A stretch of DNA of 64,000 nt, from NCBI RefSeq assembly GCF_001888165.1, contig NZ_CP015455.1, positions 3,128,353-3,192,352 of the forward strand. The letters are read 5' to 3'. The notes under the pieces are model-generated. The model had not been told where the DNA came from. It did not search any database and was given only the letters and a program-made list of their open reading frames with translations. The position numbers were made by a program, and so were the translations under genes. Numbering within the stretch: the first letter of the stretch is position 1; every line of letters begins with the position of its first letter. Below are positions 36,179 through 46,164 of this stretch, piece after piece. Origin of the DNA: Syntrophotalea acetylenica. Its GTDB lineage: Bacteria; Desulfobacterota; Desulfuromonadia; Desulfuromonadales; Syntrophotaleaceae.

Positions 36179-37399
36179 TCACTCACTTTTCAACACTTCG
36201 AGGATCTCGACCTGCGCCGCCTGCCAGGCCGGATAGGCCCCCGCAACAAGCCCCAGCAGCGCCGAACCGGCCAATGCCAGCAACACCAGAGACGGCTCGA
36301 AGACATAAGGCAGTCCGCCGATCCGGCAGACCAGCAGCACCAGTCCCAATGCGAGCCCAACGCCTGAAAGACCGCCGGCCATCGCCATCATGGCCGCCTC
36401 CAGCAAAAACTGGCCCACGATATCACGCCGCCGGGCGCCCACCGCCCGTCTTACGCCGATTTCCAGTCGCCGGGCGCGAACCAGCAGCACCATGATGGAT
36501 AGAATGCCGAGACCGCCAACGGTAAACGATACCGAGGAGCTGATAAGACCGAGGGTACCGACCAGGTTCAGGGCCTGCTGCTGGACCTCCATGGTGTCCT
36601 TTGCGGTCAGGACGGAAAAATCGTCCTCTTCTCCGGGGCCGATGCGATGGTTGCGCCGCAGAATTTCGGCGGCGGATTGTTTGGCCGCGGAAATATCGGC
36701 TTCGTCGCCAAGCTGCAGATACACCCCGCTGAGCCAGGTCTGGTTGCTCATGCGGCGCAGATAGGTGTCCATCGGCACAAATACCTGTTCGTCCTGATCG
36801 GCACCCGCGATATCGGCGCCTTTGGGTTGCATCACCCCCACCACCCGCAGCATCGCCCGATGAAAAAATACCGGTTGTCCGAGGGCGGCCCGCGACCTGC
36901 CGAACAGGCGCCTGGCAATACTGGCCCCCAGCACGCAAACCCTGGCACGGCGGTTTTCGTCGGCGGCGGAAAGAAAACGCCCGACTTCGGGCACGGCGTT
37001 GCGCACCCACCGATAGTCGGGCCAGGTGGCCACCAGCTGGCAGTTGATGCTCAGGTTGCCCGAGCGTATCGGCAGGGTGACGCTGACAAACGGTGCCGAC
37101 TTGCGCACCGCGGGCAGCGCCCGGGCCAGATCCCGGGCATCCTGCAGCGTAAAGGTGGTCGCTTCATGGCGCACTCTGCCCGATCGGCCGGGCCGAAAGG
37201 CGAGCTGACCGGTGCGGGCCATGAACAGATTGCTGCCGAGCTTGGCGGTTTCCTGCTCGGCCTTGAGCAGCATGGCGCGGGAGATGTGCTGCACACCGGT
37301 CAGGGCCAGGGCGCCAAGCATCACGCCGAGCATGGCCAGAAGGGTCCGCAGACGATGGGCACGTAGTGATGCCAGTGCAATTTTAATGCTAAGCAGCAT
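36179..37399 (-). CDS. MacB-type ABC transporter permease
   Basis: A 406-residue permease. An N-terminal membrane helix (about 15-37) is followed by a periplasmic MacB-PCD domain (about 40-265) and three C-terminal helices of the FtsX fold (VARRLEIGVRRAVGARRRDI coupling helix, shown in part). With the ATPase and adaptor encoded upstream it forms a tripartite-type exporter, or a lipoprotein/peptide mover of the Lol/Mac class. It is last in the four-gene minus-strand operon, after a second, frameshifted permease. The substrate is unknown. Confidence 0.87.
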   Translation of the reverse strand: MLLSIKIALASLRAHRLRTLLAMLGVMLGALALTGVQHISRAMLLKAEQETAKLGSNLFMARTGQLAFRPGRSGRVRHEATTFTLQDARDLARALPAVRKSAPFVSVTLPIRSGNLSINCQLVATWPDYRWVRNAVPEVGRFLSAADENRRARVCVLGASIARRLFGRSRAALGQPVFFHRAMLRVVGVMQPKGADIAGADQDEQVFVPMDTYLRRMSNQTWLSGVYLQLGDEADISAAKQSAAEILRRNHRIGPGEEDDFSVLTAKDTMEVQQQALNLVGTLGLISSSVSFTVGGLGILSIMVLLVRARRLEIGVRRAVGARRRDIVGQFLLEAAMMAMAGGLSGVGLALGLVLLVCRIGGLPYVFEPSLVLLALAGSALLGLVAGAYPAWQAAQVEILEVLKSE

Positions 37400-37423
37400 G
37401 CCCTTGCTCCACGCCGTCTATGC

Positions 37424-38673
37424 TCAGCCGTTGCCTTTGAGGGCATCGATGGGCGACAGGGATGCCGCGCGCCGCGCCGGCTTGAGACCGAACAGCAAAC
37501 CGATGACCAGTGAGGCAGTCAGCGAAAAACCGAAAACTTTCCAGGAAAACAGGATTTGCAGGATTTCCAGCCGCGCCAGCAACTGCCCCATGGCCATGCC
37601 CAACCCCATGCCGAACAGCGCGCCAATCGATGTCAGGATCACCGCCTCCAGAAGAATCTGCGTCAATATCGCCCAGCGCGGTGCCCCAAGCGCCATTTTC
37701 AGTCCGATTTCCGAGCGGCGCTCATCGACACCGAGATAAAACAGATTGGCCAGCACAAAACCCCCGACCACCATGGCCACCAGGGCGGTCACACCGAGAA
37801 ACAGCACCAGCCCCCCTTGAATGTCGACAGAAATTTCAGAATCTCGTCGGCGGTAAGGATGCTGAAATCGTCCATTTCTTCCGGCCGCAGGCCGTGCAGA
37901 TGGCGCAACAGGCTGCGCATATTGGCGACATGCCGCGGCATGGATTCCGGGTGATGGAATTTAACGCGCAGGGCGCGAAAGTATTTGCGATCCAGGTTGA
38001 AACGCCGGGTCAGGGTGGTAATGGGGATGATGATACGGTCGTCGATGGCCCCGCCGCCACCCACCACGCCGCGATAACTCAACCGGCCGACAATCTGCAG
38101 AGGGAACCGATCCATCAGTACGGTACGACCGATCGGCGATTCGTCGCCGAACAGTTCACGGGCGATCGTATCGCCGATCAGGCCGACTCTGGCGCCCTGC
38201 CGCAGATCATCCCTGGTCAGGTCCCGCCCCTCCGTCAGCGGCCAGTCCCAGGCCCGGGCGTAACTTTCCGTGGTACCGACCACCACGGGAACCTGGGTGA
38301 CGCGCCCGCCGTAACGGACCTGCACATTGCTTTTGGCGCGCATGGGGACCACCAGGTAGACCCCCGGCAAAGACCGTCTCAGCGCCGCCGCATCCTCGTA
38401 GGAAAGGGTCAGGGTGCGCTGACCCACGGCCCGACTTTCGATATTGCCGCCCAGCAACAGCGCAGCGTCGGGGCCGAACACCCGCACCATCTCGTTGGCC
38501 TTGCGCTCGGCACCATCGACAGCGGCCACAATGACAGTCAAAGAAGCGATACCGAGGGCCACCCCCGCTATCACGAACAGGCTGCGGACCCTGGCCGCGC
38601 GCAAGGCATGCCACGCCATGCCTGCGCATCGCCAGGCAACAGTCAATATTTCAGCCAGCCTGGACATGTCCAT
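37424..38673 (-). pseudogene. second MacB-type ABC permease, frameshifted in a homopolymer
   Basis: The N-terminal helix and MacB-PCD domain (38673 down to about 37810) and the C-terminal FtsX helices (to 37424) lie in different frames. The frames meet at a G6 run (C6 at 37811-37816 on the plus strand). One more G would read KGG-LVLFLGVTALVA and give 416 residues, the normal length for this family. In the frame as given, the first part ends with WCCFSV. The two fragments fit a single permease well, so I expect an intact gene in the organism. Its start overlaps the end of the ATPase gene. It is probably the heterodimer partner of the permease at 36179-37399. Confidence 0.8.
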
Positions 38674-39334
38674 CACTCAGCACGATCTGCCGTCCGGCGT
38701 AGCCGGCCGTGGCGGCGTCGTGAGTGACAAGCACCACGGTGCGCCCCTGGGCGTGGATCGACTGCAGCAAGGCCATGATTTCCGTGCTGGTGGTGGAGTC
38801 GAGCTGGCCGGTCGGCTCGTCCGCCAGCACCACCTGGGGATCGTTGAGCAGCGCACGGGCCATGGCGACCCGCTGCTGCTGACCGCCGGAAAGTTGTCCC
38901 GGGCGGAAATGCATGCGTTCCTCAAGTCCGACCTGGCACAACAGCCGCTCCGCTTGCTGTCGCAGGCGCCGTGCCGGGGTGGTGCCGTAAAGTCCCGGCA
39001 GCATAACGTTGTCGAGGGCGGAAATGTAGGGGATCAGATAAAAGGTCTGAAAGATGAAGCCGAACAGTCTGTTGCGCAGCTCGCTGAGACGATCGTCGGG
39101 CAGCCCGGCGACGTCCTCGCCCTGCAGATAATATTGGCCGCCGGAAGGGCGATCCAGCAGCCCGAGGATATGCATCAGTGTCGATTTGCCCGAACCGGAA
39201 GCACCACGCAAAGCCACAAACTCGCCGGGGTCGATGGCAAGGCTGACGCCTTTGAGCACTTCGACACTCAGATCGCCCAGCATGAACGTCTTCTCGATGG
39301 CATGCAACCGGATGACAGGCTGCGGATCGCTCAT
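38651..39334 (-). CDS. ABC transporter ATP-binding protein (MacB/LolD-like)
   Basis: A 227-residue ATPase with Walker A GASGSGKST (about residues 43-51), Q-loop FIFQTFYLIP, signature LSGGQQQR, Walker B VVLADEP and the H-loop LVTHD. It energises the two permeases encoded downstream. Its start overlaps the adaptor stop as ATGA, and its stop overlaps the first permease. Confidence 0.95.
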   Translation of the reverse strand: MSDPQPVIRLHAIEKTFMLGDLSVEVLKGVSLAIDPGEFVALRGASGSGKSTLMHILGLLDRPSGGQYYLQGEDVAGLPDDRLSELRNRLFGFIFQTFYLIPYISALDNVMLPGLYGTTPARRLRQQAERLLCQVGLEERMHFRPGQLSGGQQQRVAMARALLNDPQVVLADEPTGQLDSTTSTEIMALLQSIHAQGRTVVLVTHDAATAGYAGRQIVLSDGHVQAG

Positions 39335-40569
39335 GGCCCGCCTCCCCGTTTGCCGTCAGCGGCGCCAAGCACCACCTGGGTCGCCACCAGATCGCCTTCC
39401 TGCAGCCCCCCGAGAAGCTCACTCTCCTGCAGACCGGTGAGACCAAGCCTGGGCGAGACTTCCCGCACGCTACCGTCGGGCTGTACATGAAACACCACCT
39501 GGCGGGAATCGACCCATTTCAGGGCGGTGTTGGGCAACCGCAGAACCTGGTCTTTTTCCGCCACCACGATCTGTACCTGGGTCGTCATTTCCGGACGCAG
39601 CCAGGCGGCTTCCGTTTTGGAAACAGCCACCAGGGCTTTGTAATAAACGATGTTTTCGCGGATTTCCGGCTCGGGATAAACCGCCTGTATGGTCCCGCGA
39701 AACACTTTGTCGGGGTAGGCATCGACACGGAACTCGGCGGTCTGTCCAAGCTTGACATGACCGATATCCGTCTCGTCGACATAGATCCACATCTCGAGCC
39801 GGGAGGTATCGAGCACCGTAATCAGGTTGGCGACCTGCAGCCCGGCAACGATGGTTTCACCCTCCTGAGCGGTCACCTGGCTGACCACGCCATCGATGGG
39901 ACTGTGGATATCCGTATAGGAAAGACGCACTTGAAGAGCTTCGAGATTGGCCCGGGTAACCCGCACCGCCAGTTCCGCCCGGCGCAGGTTCTCCTCGAAT
40001 TCCCGCTGCAGCCGCTCCAGGGCCGTGCGGCGCGCGGACTCACGACCTGTTTCGACTTCGGCCAGCTGGCGGACCTTTTCCAGTTCGTCCCGGGAAACCA
40101 CTCCCTCCGCCGCCAAAGCCTCGACACGCCGGTAGTTGCTGCGCAGATATTCAGCCTGGGCCCGGGAAAGCGCCAGCTCGGCGCGGGCTTCCTCGATATG
40201 CAACGGGTCGACACGCTGCACCCGCCGCAGCTCGGCCTCGTCGGCCTGCAAACGGGCGCGGGCCTCGGCGACCTGGGAACGGATCTCGCGACTGTCAATG
40301 CGGGCCACCAGCTGCCCTTTGATTACCGGATCCCCGACCTGCACCAGCATCTTTTCGATGGTGCCGGTGGCGCGCGCGCCGATTTTGACAATAGCACCGA
40401 CCTGGGCCTTGACGATGCCGGTCTGCTCCAGCACCTGCCTGACTTTTCCGCGATCGACCGCCATCGTTTCCAGAACCTCGACCGGCGCTTTCGGCCGGCG
40501 CAGATGCCAGAGAGCGAAACCTGCCGCCAGCATCAGGATGACAAACAGCGGAATCAGGATTTTTTTCAT
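39331..40569 (-). CDS. periplasmic adaptor subunit (HlyD/MacA-like)
   Basis: A 412-residue membrane-fusion protein with an N-terminal membrane anchor (residues 3-22, KKILIPLFVILMLAAGF). A lipoyl half-motif follows (GARATGTIEKMLVQVGDPV), then a long coiled coil (about 95-210, rich in EARAELALSRAQAEYL), the second lipoyl half (SYTDIHSPIDGVVSQ), and beta-barrel domains. It links the inner-membrane ABC pump to an outer-membrane channel. No TolC-type gene is nearby. A ribosome site AAGGGG precedes the ATG at 40569. First gene of the operon. Confidence 0.93.
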   Translation of the reverse strand: MKKILIPLFVILMLAAGFALWHLRRPKAPVEVLETMAVDRGKVRQVLEQTGIVKAQVGAIVKIGARATGTIEKMLVQVGDPVIKGQLVARIDSREIRSQVAEARARLQADEAELRRVQRVDPLHIEEARAELALSRAQAEYLRSNYRRVEALAAEGVVSRDELEKVRQLAEVETGRESARRTALERLQREFEENLRRAELAVRVTRANLEALQVRLSYTDIHSPIDGVVSQVTAQEGETIVAGLQVANLITVLDTSRLEMWIYVDETDIGHVKLGQTAEFRVDAYPDKVFRGTIQAVYPEPEIRENIVYYKALVAVSKTEAAWLRPEMTTQVQIVVAEKDQVLRLPNTALKWVDSRQVVFHVQPDGSVREVSPRLGLTGLQESELLGGLQEGDLVATQVVLGAADGKRGGGP

Positions 40570-40832
40570 CGGTACCCCTTTGTTGCCAATCATTGTCGGC
40601 CCGTTGCAGCAGGTTACGCTTTGATTTTCGAAGCGCCTGGAAACAAGCTTCCAGCCACCCGTGGCCAGGGCTTTTGTTTGCTTTTTTTAAAAAATTGTGC
40701 TAGCAAAACCCCATCCATAGCTCTGCGGAAAAGCAGAGTTCCGTCGGTCGTACCGCTCGACACCCCTGCAGCCGCCGTGTTGCCGTTGTTATTGCTTGCC
40801 TCGCCACCAGGGGCTAAAAGGAGGCTTTTTTC

Positions 40833-42365
40833 ATGTCACGACGCTGGATCATGACCCTGGCCCTGTTGTTGCTGTGGGCCCTCCCCGCTGCCGCCGCGCC
40901 GAGTCCCGCTATCCCCCTCGACAGCTGGATTTACCCTGCCCTGGACAAACTGGCGGGGATGAGCCTGGTCGACACCGCCCTGCAGGGAGACCGCCCCTTC
41001 AGCAGAGCCGAAGCCGCCCGCCAGACCATCGAGGTCATCGAAGCCGGTCGGGACAGGATTCTGCCCCCCGTTGCCCGGGAACTGGTGGCCCGTCTTAAAA
41101 CCGAATTTCGCCAGGAAATTCAGGAACAGCGCAATGGACCGGAAAAAGCCGGCAGCTATTTCAAACCGATCCGCGAAATGCAATTTGACTATGTGTTGCG
41201 GGATGGCGCCGATTCCTTGTATCCCGGCACCAACGCCCGGCAATTTTCGCTGATCACCAACCATGATGGTCTCGATTACAGTGAAAACCACAACCTTGAA
41301 GTCACCCTTGCCGGTGATGCGCGACTGGGACGCTGGCTGCTGGCCGAATGGCGTCCGCTGCTGCGAGCCCAGGAAGATGGCAACACCGGCATCCGTCTGC
41401 GTGGCGGCAGCCTGACCCTGGGTCTGGGCCCGGTCGACCTGTCCGTTGGCCGTCAATCCCTGTGGTGGGGGCAAGGCCGCAACGGCTCTCTGGTGCTCAC
41501 CAACAACGCCGATCCGTTGGACATGATCCGGCTCACCAACCCCACGCCGGTGATCCTGCCCTGGGTTTTCAAATACCTGGGACCGTTCCGCTTCGACCTG
41601 TTTGTGGCGCGTCTCGATGACGACCGCGTCGTGGAGGAGCCGTATTTCGGGGGCATGCGCCTTGGACTCAAGCCGACCTCCTGGCTGGAACTGGGCCTGT
41701 GCCGCACCGTCATGTTCGGCGGCAAGGGGCGGCCGGGCATCGACTTTGACGACTTTCTGACCATTATCGGCGGCGAAAATCTCAGTGGCGACGAGGACAC
41801 CAGCAATTCGGTAGCCGCCATCGATGCGCGGGTCAAGCTGCCGTTTTTATGGAATGCCGAACTGTACGGCGAACTCGGCGGCGAGGACCAGGCCGACTTT
41901 GCCGGGTTTATTCCGTTCTTCTCCAAAAAAGCCTATCTGGCCGGGCTCTATCTGCCCCAGATCGAACCCAGCGGACGTTTGAGCCTGCGCCTGGAGTATG
42001 CCGACACCAGCCTCGACAGCAATATCTGGTACCGCCACGGCCTCTACACCTCCGGCTACACCTACCAGCAAAAGATCATGGGGCATGCCATGGGCGGCAC
42101 CGCCGAGGATTATTTCGCCGAACTGGAGGCTTATTTCCCCCTCGGTCTGAGGCTGGCGTTCAACTTTGATCACCAGAAACGTTCCGCCGGTATCGGCACG
42201 GCGGAAAAACATTTCAGGCCAGGGCTGGCCATGGAGTGGCACTGCTCGCCAAAACTTACCCTGCGCTTCGACTATGCATTCGACCGGGTGGAAAATTTCG
42301 GTTTCGAAAACGGCAGGAACCGCAACCTGCACATGGCCAATGCCGGCATCGACTGGAACTGGTGA
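40833..42365 (+). CDS. Wzi-like capsule assembly / outer-membrane beta-barrel protein
   Basis: A 510-residue exported protein. The signal peptide has the core LALLLLWALPAAAA with cleavage near residue 21. The N-terminal region (about 25-90) resembles a small helical domain with SLH-like flavour (PALDKLAGMSLVD). The rest shows alternating strands of a beta-barrel of the Wzi family (GGSLTLGLGPVDLSVGRQSLWWGQG in part, LTNNADPLDMIRLTNP) and ends in an aromatic residue (DWNW), as outer-membrane proteins do. Wzi anchors capsular polysaccharide, but no capsule genes adjoin it. AAAAGGAGG precedes the ATG. It diverges from the exporter operon. Confidence 0.8.
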   Translation: MSRRWIMTLALLLLWALPAAAAPSPAIPLDSWIYPALDKLAGMSLVDTALQGDRPFSRAEAARQTIEVIEAGRDRILPPVARELVARLKTEFRQEIQEQRNGPEKAGSYFKPIREMQFDYVLRDGADSLYPGTNARQFSLITNHDGLDYSENHNLEVTLAGDARLGRWLLAEWRPLLRAQEDGNTGIRLRGGSLTLGLGPVDLSVGRQSLWWGQGRNGSLVLTNNADPLDMIRLTNPTPVILPWVFKYLGPFRFDLFVARLDDDRVVEEPYFGGMRLGLKPTSWLELGLCRTVMFGGKGRPGIDFDDFLTIIGGENLSGDEDTSNSVAAIDARVKLPFLWNAELYGELGGEDQADFAGFIPFFSKKAYLAGLYLPQIEPSGRLSLRLEYADTSLDSNIWYRHGLYTSGYTYQQKIMGHAMGGTAEDYFAELEAYFPLGLRLAFNFDHQKRSAGIGTAEKHFRPGLAMEWHCSPKLTLRFDYAFDRVENFGFENGRNRNLHMANAGIDWNW

Positions 42366-42393
42366 CGGCAGCCGTCAACCTCTCCGCGGCTCT

Positions 42394-42417
42394 GCAGGCG
42401 GTTTTTCAACCGCCTGC
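42394..42417. terminator. hairpin between convergent genes
   Basis: A perfect 10-bp stem GCAGGCGGTT / AACCGCCTGC with a TTTC loop, 28 bases after the Wzi-like stop. No T-run follows on either strand, so termination would be weak or Rho-assisted. A smaller GACGG-cag-CCGTC hairpin sits at 42364-42376. Confidence 0.5.
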
Positions 42418-42462
42418 GGAGCTCAGGTCGGGAAAGTACGGGACAAAAGTGAAACGGCCCCA

Positions 42463-43641
42463 TCAAAAGGGGTCATCCTCTCCGATACGCCGCTTCCGGT
42501 CACTGAACCAGCCCAGCAAAGCCTGCACCTTGCCCCAGAACCACTCCCGCAGCCTTTTGCGCCAGGAACGCATCACCCAGTCTTCCAGCCGGATTTCCAC
42601 ACTGCGACCGAAATCGGTTTCCAGTAATGCAGCTGCCTGCGTGCTCAGAGAGGCATCCACGGCCTCCTGGTTGGCCTCGAGGTTCCAGCGATAATTCCAG
42701 GCATCCGCATTGCAGGAGCCGAAGCTGACCCAATCATCACACATCAACATCTTGTAATGGGTAAACCGTGGCTGGTATTCAAAAATCCTGACGCCGGACT
42801 TCAGCAGGCGGTGATAGTAGCGCCGGCCCATGTACCAGACGGCCGGATGATCGTTCAGGGCACCGGGCAACAGCAGCCGCACATCCCTGCCCTCGCGGGC
42901 ACTGCGGCGCAGGCACTGACGCAACTTCCAGGACGGCACGAAATAGGCCGTCGCCATCCAGACCCGGCTGCGCGCGCGGCGTATCTGACGCACATAGGAC
43001 CGGATGATTTCAGAACGGCCCTTGATGCCCCTCTGCAGGGTAACCCGGCCCCGGCCGCCCTCATCCTGGGCCCAGGAACCGCCGGGCACCTCGGAAAGCG
43101 GGCTTTGCGCCCAGCGGTTCCAGGTGCGGGCAAAAAGCGCCTGCCAGTCGCCCAGGCAGGGGCCGCGAATTTCCAGCATCGCCTCGTGCCACCAGGATCC
43201 GGAAGCCACACCGGGATCGAAAGCATCCGTCAAGCCGGTGCCGCCGGTGAAACCGACCTCGCCATCGACAAGCAGCAGTTTGCGATGATCGCGAAACAGG
43301 TTGCTGCGCCAGCGGAAAAAACCCAACGGGTTGTAAAAAGCCAGTTCCACGCCGGCATCAGTGAGCCGTTTGCGGTCACTGCGGCGCAACCCCAGAGCGC
43401 CGTAAGCATCGAGCAGCACGCAGACCCGCACACCGCGCCGGGCGGCAGCCTGCAATCGCTCCACGAAACGGTCAACAACCTTGCCCGATTCGCAAAGGTA
43501 CATTTCCAGCAGCACATACCGACGCGCGGCGGCGATGCTGTCCTGCATCACGGGGAAGAAACGGTCGCCGTCGACCAGCAGACGAAAGCGGTTGCCGACA
43601 CGCCATGCAAACCGGTATTTGCCACGGGATATTTTCATCAT
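42463..43641 (-). CDS. clsB: cardiolipin synthase B-like phospholipase D protein
   Basis: A 392-residue soluble PLD-family enzyme with two HKD motifs: HRKLLLVDGEVGFTGG (about residues 118-133) and HYKMLMCDDWVSFGSCNAD (about 300-318). It lacks N-terminal membrane helices, like ClsB rather than ClsA. It joins phosphatidylglycerol with another phospholipid to make cardiolipin. The start is set at the ATG pair 43641/43638; no strong ribosome site is present, and longer frames to 43776 have no family similarity. Confidence 0.9.
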   Translation of the reverse strand: MMKISRGKYRFAWRVGNRFRLLVDGDRFFPVMQDSIAAARRYVLLEMYLCESGKVVDRFVERLQAAARRGVRVCVLLDAYGALGLRRSDRKRLTDAGVELAFYNPLGFFRWRSNLFRDHRKLLLVDGEVGFTGGTGLTDAFDPGVASGSWWHEAMLEIRGPCLGDWQALFARTWNRWAQSPLSEVPGGSWAQDEGGRGRVTLQRGIKGRSEIIRSYVRQIRRARSRVWMATAYFVPSWKLRQCLRRSAREGRDVRLLLPGALNDHPAVWYMGRRYYHRLLKSGVRIFEYQPRFTHYKMLMCDDWVSFGSCNADAWNYRWNLEANQEAVDASLSTQAAALLETDFGRSVEIRLEDWVMRSWRKRLREWFWGKVQALLGWFSDRKRRIGEDDPF

Positions 43642-43877
43642 TTGGCTGCTTCGCAACGGATGAACACCTTTTCCGGGTTGTGTTTTTGTTGCGTTTTGGC
43701 CCCCACCCGAAACGGGTCCGGCGCCGGTATCGGGGCGAAACCGATGTGCAAAAGCGCGTTTCCGGTGTAAAGCCACTCATCGCATAACCGGCAGTGGACT
43801 TTAAAAGCATACCCGAAATTGGTGGCCGATAGCGCTTTCCGGCAAAAACGCCGACGGCAAAAAGCCAGCCTCAATGG

Positions 43878-45476
43878 CTAGAAGGCACTGATAAACAGCA
43901 GGTTCATCGCACCGATGATGCCGCCCAACAGCGCGCCGAACAGGTTGATATATTTGAACTGCTCCTGCATGATGCCGAGCAGCAGGCCTTCCACCGCCAG
44001 AATATCGAGACTGTTGATCTTGTCTTCGACCATGCGGCGGACATTCAGGGAATCAACCAGTGGCGGCACTTCCCTGCAGAGCATTTCACCCAGTTGCGCG
44101 GTCAATCCGTCTTCGAGTTCCAGCCGCACTTCGCTCGACATGCGCGCCGAGAGGCGCCCCAGGGGACGCTGGAAAACCAGGGTCTCGACCAGGTTCGCCA
44201 ACTCCCTGTCGACCGCCTGCCGCGCCGCCGGCGAACACAGCCCGTGCAGCAGCCGCTCGTGCAGGGCGCGCCGGGCCACAGGCAGGCCGCCCGGCGGGAG
44301 CATGTCGGCCAGCAATTGCCCCAGGGGGCGCTGCCGCAGGGGGTCGAGCAACCGATCGACGAGCGTCTCCACCGCCTTGCCGGCGGTATCGCTACGCAGA
44401 GCGACGACAACACGGGCCCGCACGAAACGCCGCAGACGGGCGATGCGACCGCAGGACATGCCGGCCAGTAATGTGGCCGGGGACTTTTCCAGAAGCAATT
44501 CCAGACGCTCCCGAACCACCTCGACAACCCGCCTGCGGTTCTGTTCCTCCGCCAGACAACATTCAATTTCCTGCGCCGCCCGGTCGAGCAGACCCGGCAG
44601 GTATCTGGCGATCTTGTCAGGGGTAAGAAAGGCCGATACCAGGCCACCCATCATGCCAAGGGAAGCGGTGAATTCTGCGAGGGCTTCGCTGGCCCGCTCG
44701 GCGATGCGTTGACGAACTTCCGTATCCTGCAGCAGGGTCAGCAGCCGCTCCACCAGGGCGGGCAGCTCTTCCTCGATCCATTGCCGCGCCCCCTCCAACA
44801 GTTCCCGTGGCACGAATTCACGCAACGGACGGTCCGATTCGAGCAGCTTTTGCAGTTGTTCGTCGACCAGCTGGCCGGCCTGCCGAGCGACCTTTTCCGA
44901 TTGCAGCCAGCCCGCCGCCTTGCGGCGCAGATGGCGCTCAAGGGCGGCGCGCTGCAGGGCACCGAGCATATGGGCCGGCTCCTTGGCCAGCAGGTCTTCT
45001 TCCTTTTCTTGCAGCCAGGTTTCCAGGCGAACCCTGAAAGGCTGACTTTCCAGGTATTCAAACAGCGCCCTGAGCGCCTTCCAGCGCAGGGTCTGCGTCA
45101 ATTCCCGAAAACGCTCCTTGAACTTGTCCGGCACCAGCTCCGCCAGCGGACCGAGGTCCCTGTCGAGCAAAGCGCCGAGCTTGCCGGCGACCGCCTGGCG
45201 CAGCTCGCCCTGGAAGCCTGGCTTTTGCAACGCCCCGGCCACCTCTTCGGCGGTCACCAGATGACTGCCGACCATGTCGCCGATGCGCTGCGCCAGTTCC
45301 TGCCGCCTGGAGGGGATGATGCCGGGGGTCAAAGGCACGCGCAGTCCGAAAATCCGCCAGGCCCGCAAGGGCCTGAAAAGCATCCGGATGGCGATATAAT
45401 TGGTAACGTAACCGATCATGGCCCCCAGCAGGGGTGGCGCCAGATAGGGCAGACTTTGAATAATCATTTCAGACAT
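43878..45476 (-). CDS. DUF445 family membrane protein
   Basis: A 532-residue protein with an N-terminal membrane helix carrying the DUF445 hallmark APPLLGAMIGYVTNYIAIRMLFRP (shown in part; about residues 11-36). A very long helical, charge-rich middle (about 60-480) and a C-terminal membrane helix (FGALLGGIIGAMNLLFISAF) follow. The last segment repeats the GAxxGxxxN pattern of the first. The family is of unknown function, probably an envelope-spanning coiled-coil protein. GAGGTG precedes the ATG at 45476; longer frames to 45596 lack support. Confidence 0.88.
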   Translation of the reverse strand: MSEMIIQSLPYLAPPLLGAMIGYVTNYIAIRMLFRPLRAWRIFGLRVPLTPGIIPSRRQELAQRIGDMVGSHLVTAEEVAGALQKPGFQGELRQAVAGKLGALLDRDLGPLAELVPDKFKERFRELTQTLRWKALRALFEYLESQPFRVRLETWLQEKEEDLLAKEPAHMLGALQRAALERHLRRKAAGWLQSEKVARQAGQLVDEQLQKLLESDRPLREFVPRELLEGARQWIEEELPALVERLLTLLQDTEVRQRIAERASEALAEFTASLGMMGGLVSAFLTPDKIARYLPGLLDRAAQEIECCLAEEQNRRRVVEVVRERLELLLEKSPATLLAGMSCGRIARLRRFVRARVVVALRSDTAGKAVETLVDRLLDPLRQRPLGQLLADMLPPGGLPVARRALHERLLHGLCSPAARQAVDRELANLVETLVFQRPLGRLSARMSSEVRLELEDGLTAQLGEMLCREVPPLVDSLNVRRMVEDKINSLDILAVEGLLLGIMQEQFKYINLFGALLGGIIGAMNLLFISAF

Positions 45477-45662
45477 GAACACCTCGCGCTGCATCAGGAA
45501 CGATCCGGCAGTTATCATAACGGCAACACATTGCCCGCGCAAGCGGTTCAAATCGTTTGATTTGCTATAATATTCAGGGGCTGGCTCCCAAGACAAAAAA
45601 CCCGGACAAAGACAGATGACCAGAATACGAATGGCGATGTTTCAATGACGAGGGAAAAACCT

Positions 45663-46157
45663 ATGACGGCACCCGTTTCTCCAGCGGAAAGCAAACTCGA
45701 GATCCGCGAAATGACCATTGATGATCTATCCGAGGTGTTTCACATCGGCGAGGAAGTCTTTACCGCCGAGTTTTCGCCGACCTTGTATCGCACCTGGGAC
45801 GAGTATGAAATCACCACCCTGTTCAACTCGGACAGTGAACTGTGCCTGGTCGCTGAACTCAACGAAACAATTGTCGGCTTCGCCCTCGGCACAACGGTGG
45901 AAAAACAGCGAGGGCCCTGGAAGTACGGCTACCTGGTGTGGCTTGGAGTGCGACCGAAGGTGCAGAAAGCCCATATCGGCCGCGAGCTGTTCCGGGAGTT
46001 GCGGCGCCGCATGCGGGAGCAGGGCGTGCGCATGATCATCGTCGACACCGCTGCCGACAATGAAGCAGCTCTCGGCTTTTTCCGCAAACAGGGCTTCGGC
46101 AACCCGCGCGAGCATGTCTACCTCAGTCTCAACCTGACACGCTCGCGCAGAAAATAG
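45663..46157 (+). CDS. GNAT family N-acetyltransferase
   Basis: A 164-residue GNAT protein: LEIREMTIDDLSEVFHIGEEVF start, central beta-bulge strand YLVWLGVRP, acetyl-CoA loop VQKAHIGRELFREL (a variant of Q/RxxGxG/A), and the C-terminal IVDTAADNEAALGFFRKQGF. The RimI-like ending suggests a protein or amino-acid acceptor; none is identifiable. The ATG at 45663 has GAGGGA seven bases upstream. An ATG at 45645 would add six residues. It is followed after seven bases by the M20 peptidase gene. Confidence 0.85.
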   Translation: MTAPVSPAESKLEIREMTIDDLSEVFHIGEEVFTAEFSPTLYRTWDEYEITTLFNSDSELCLVAELNETIVGFALGTTVEKQRGPWKYGYLVWLGVRPKVQKAHIGRELFRELRRRMREQGVRMIIVDTAADNEAALGFFRKQGFGNPREHVYLSLNLTRSRRK

Positions 46158-46164
46158 GAGCGTC

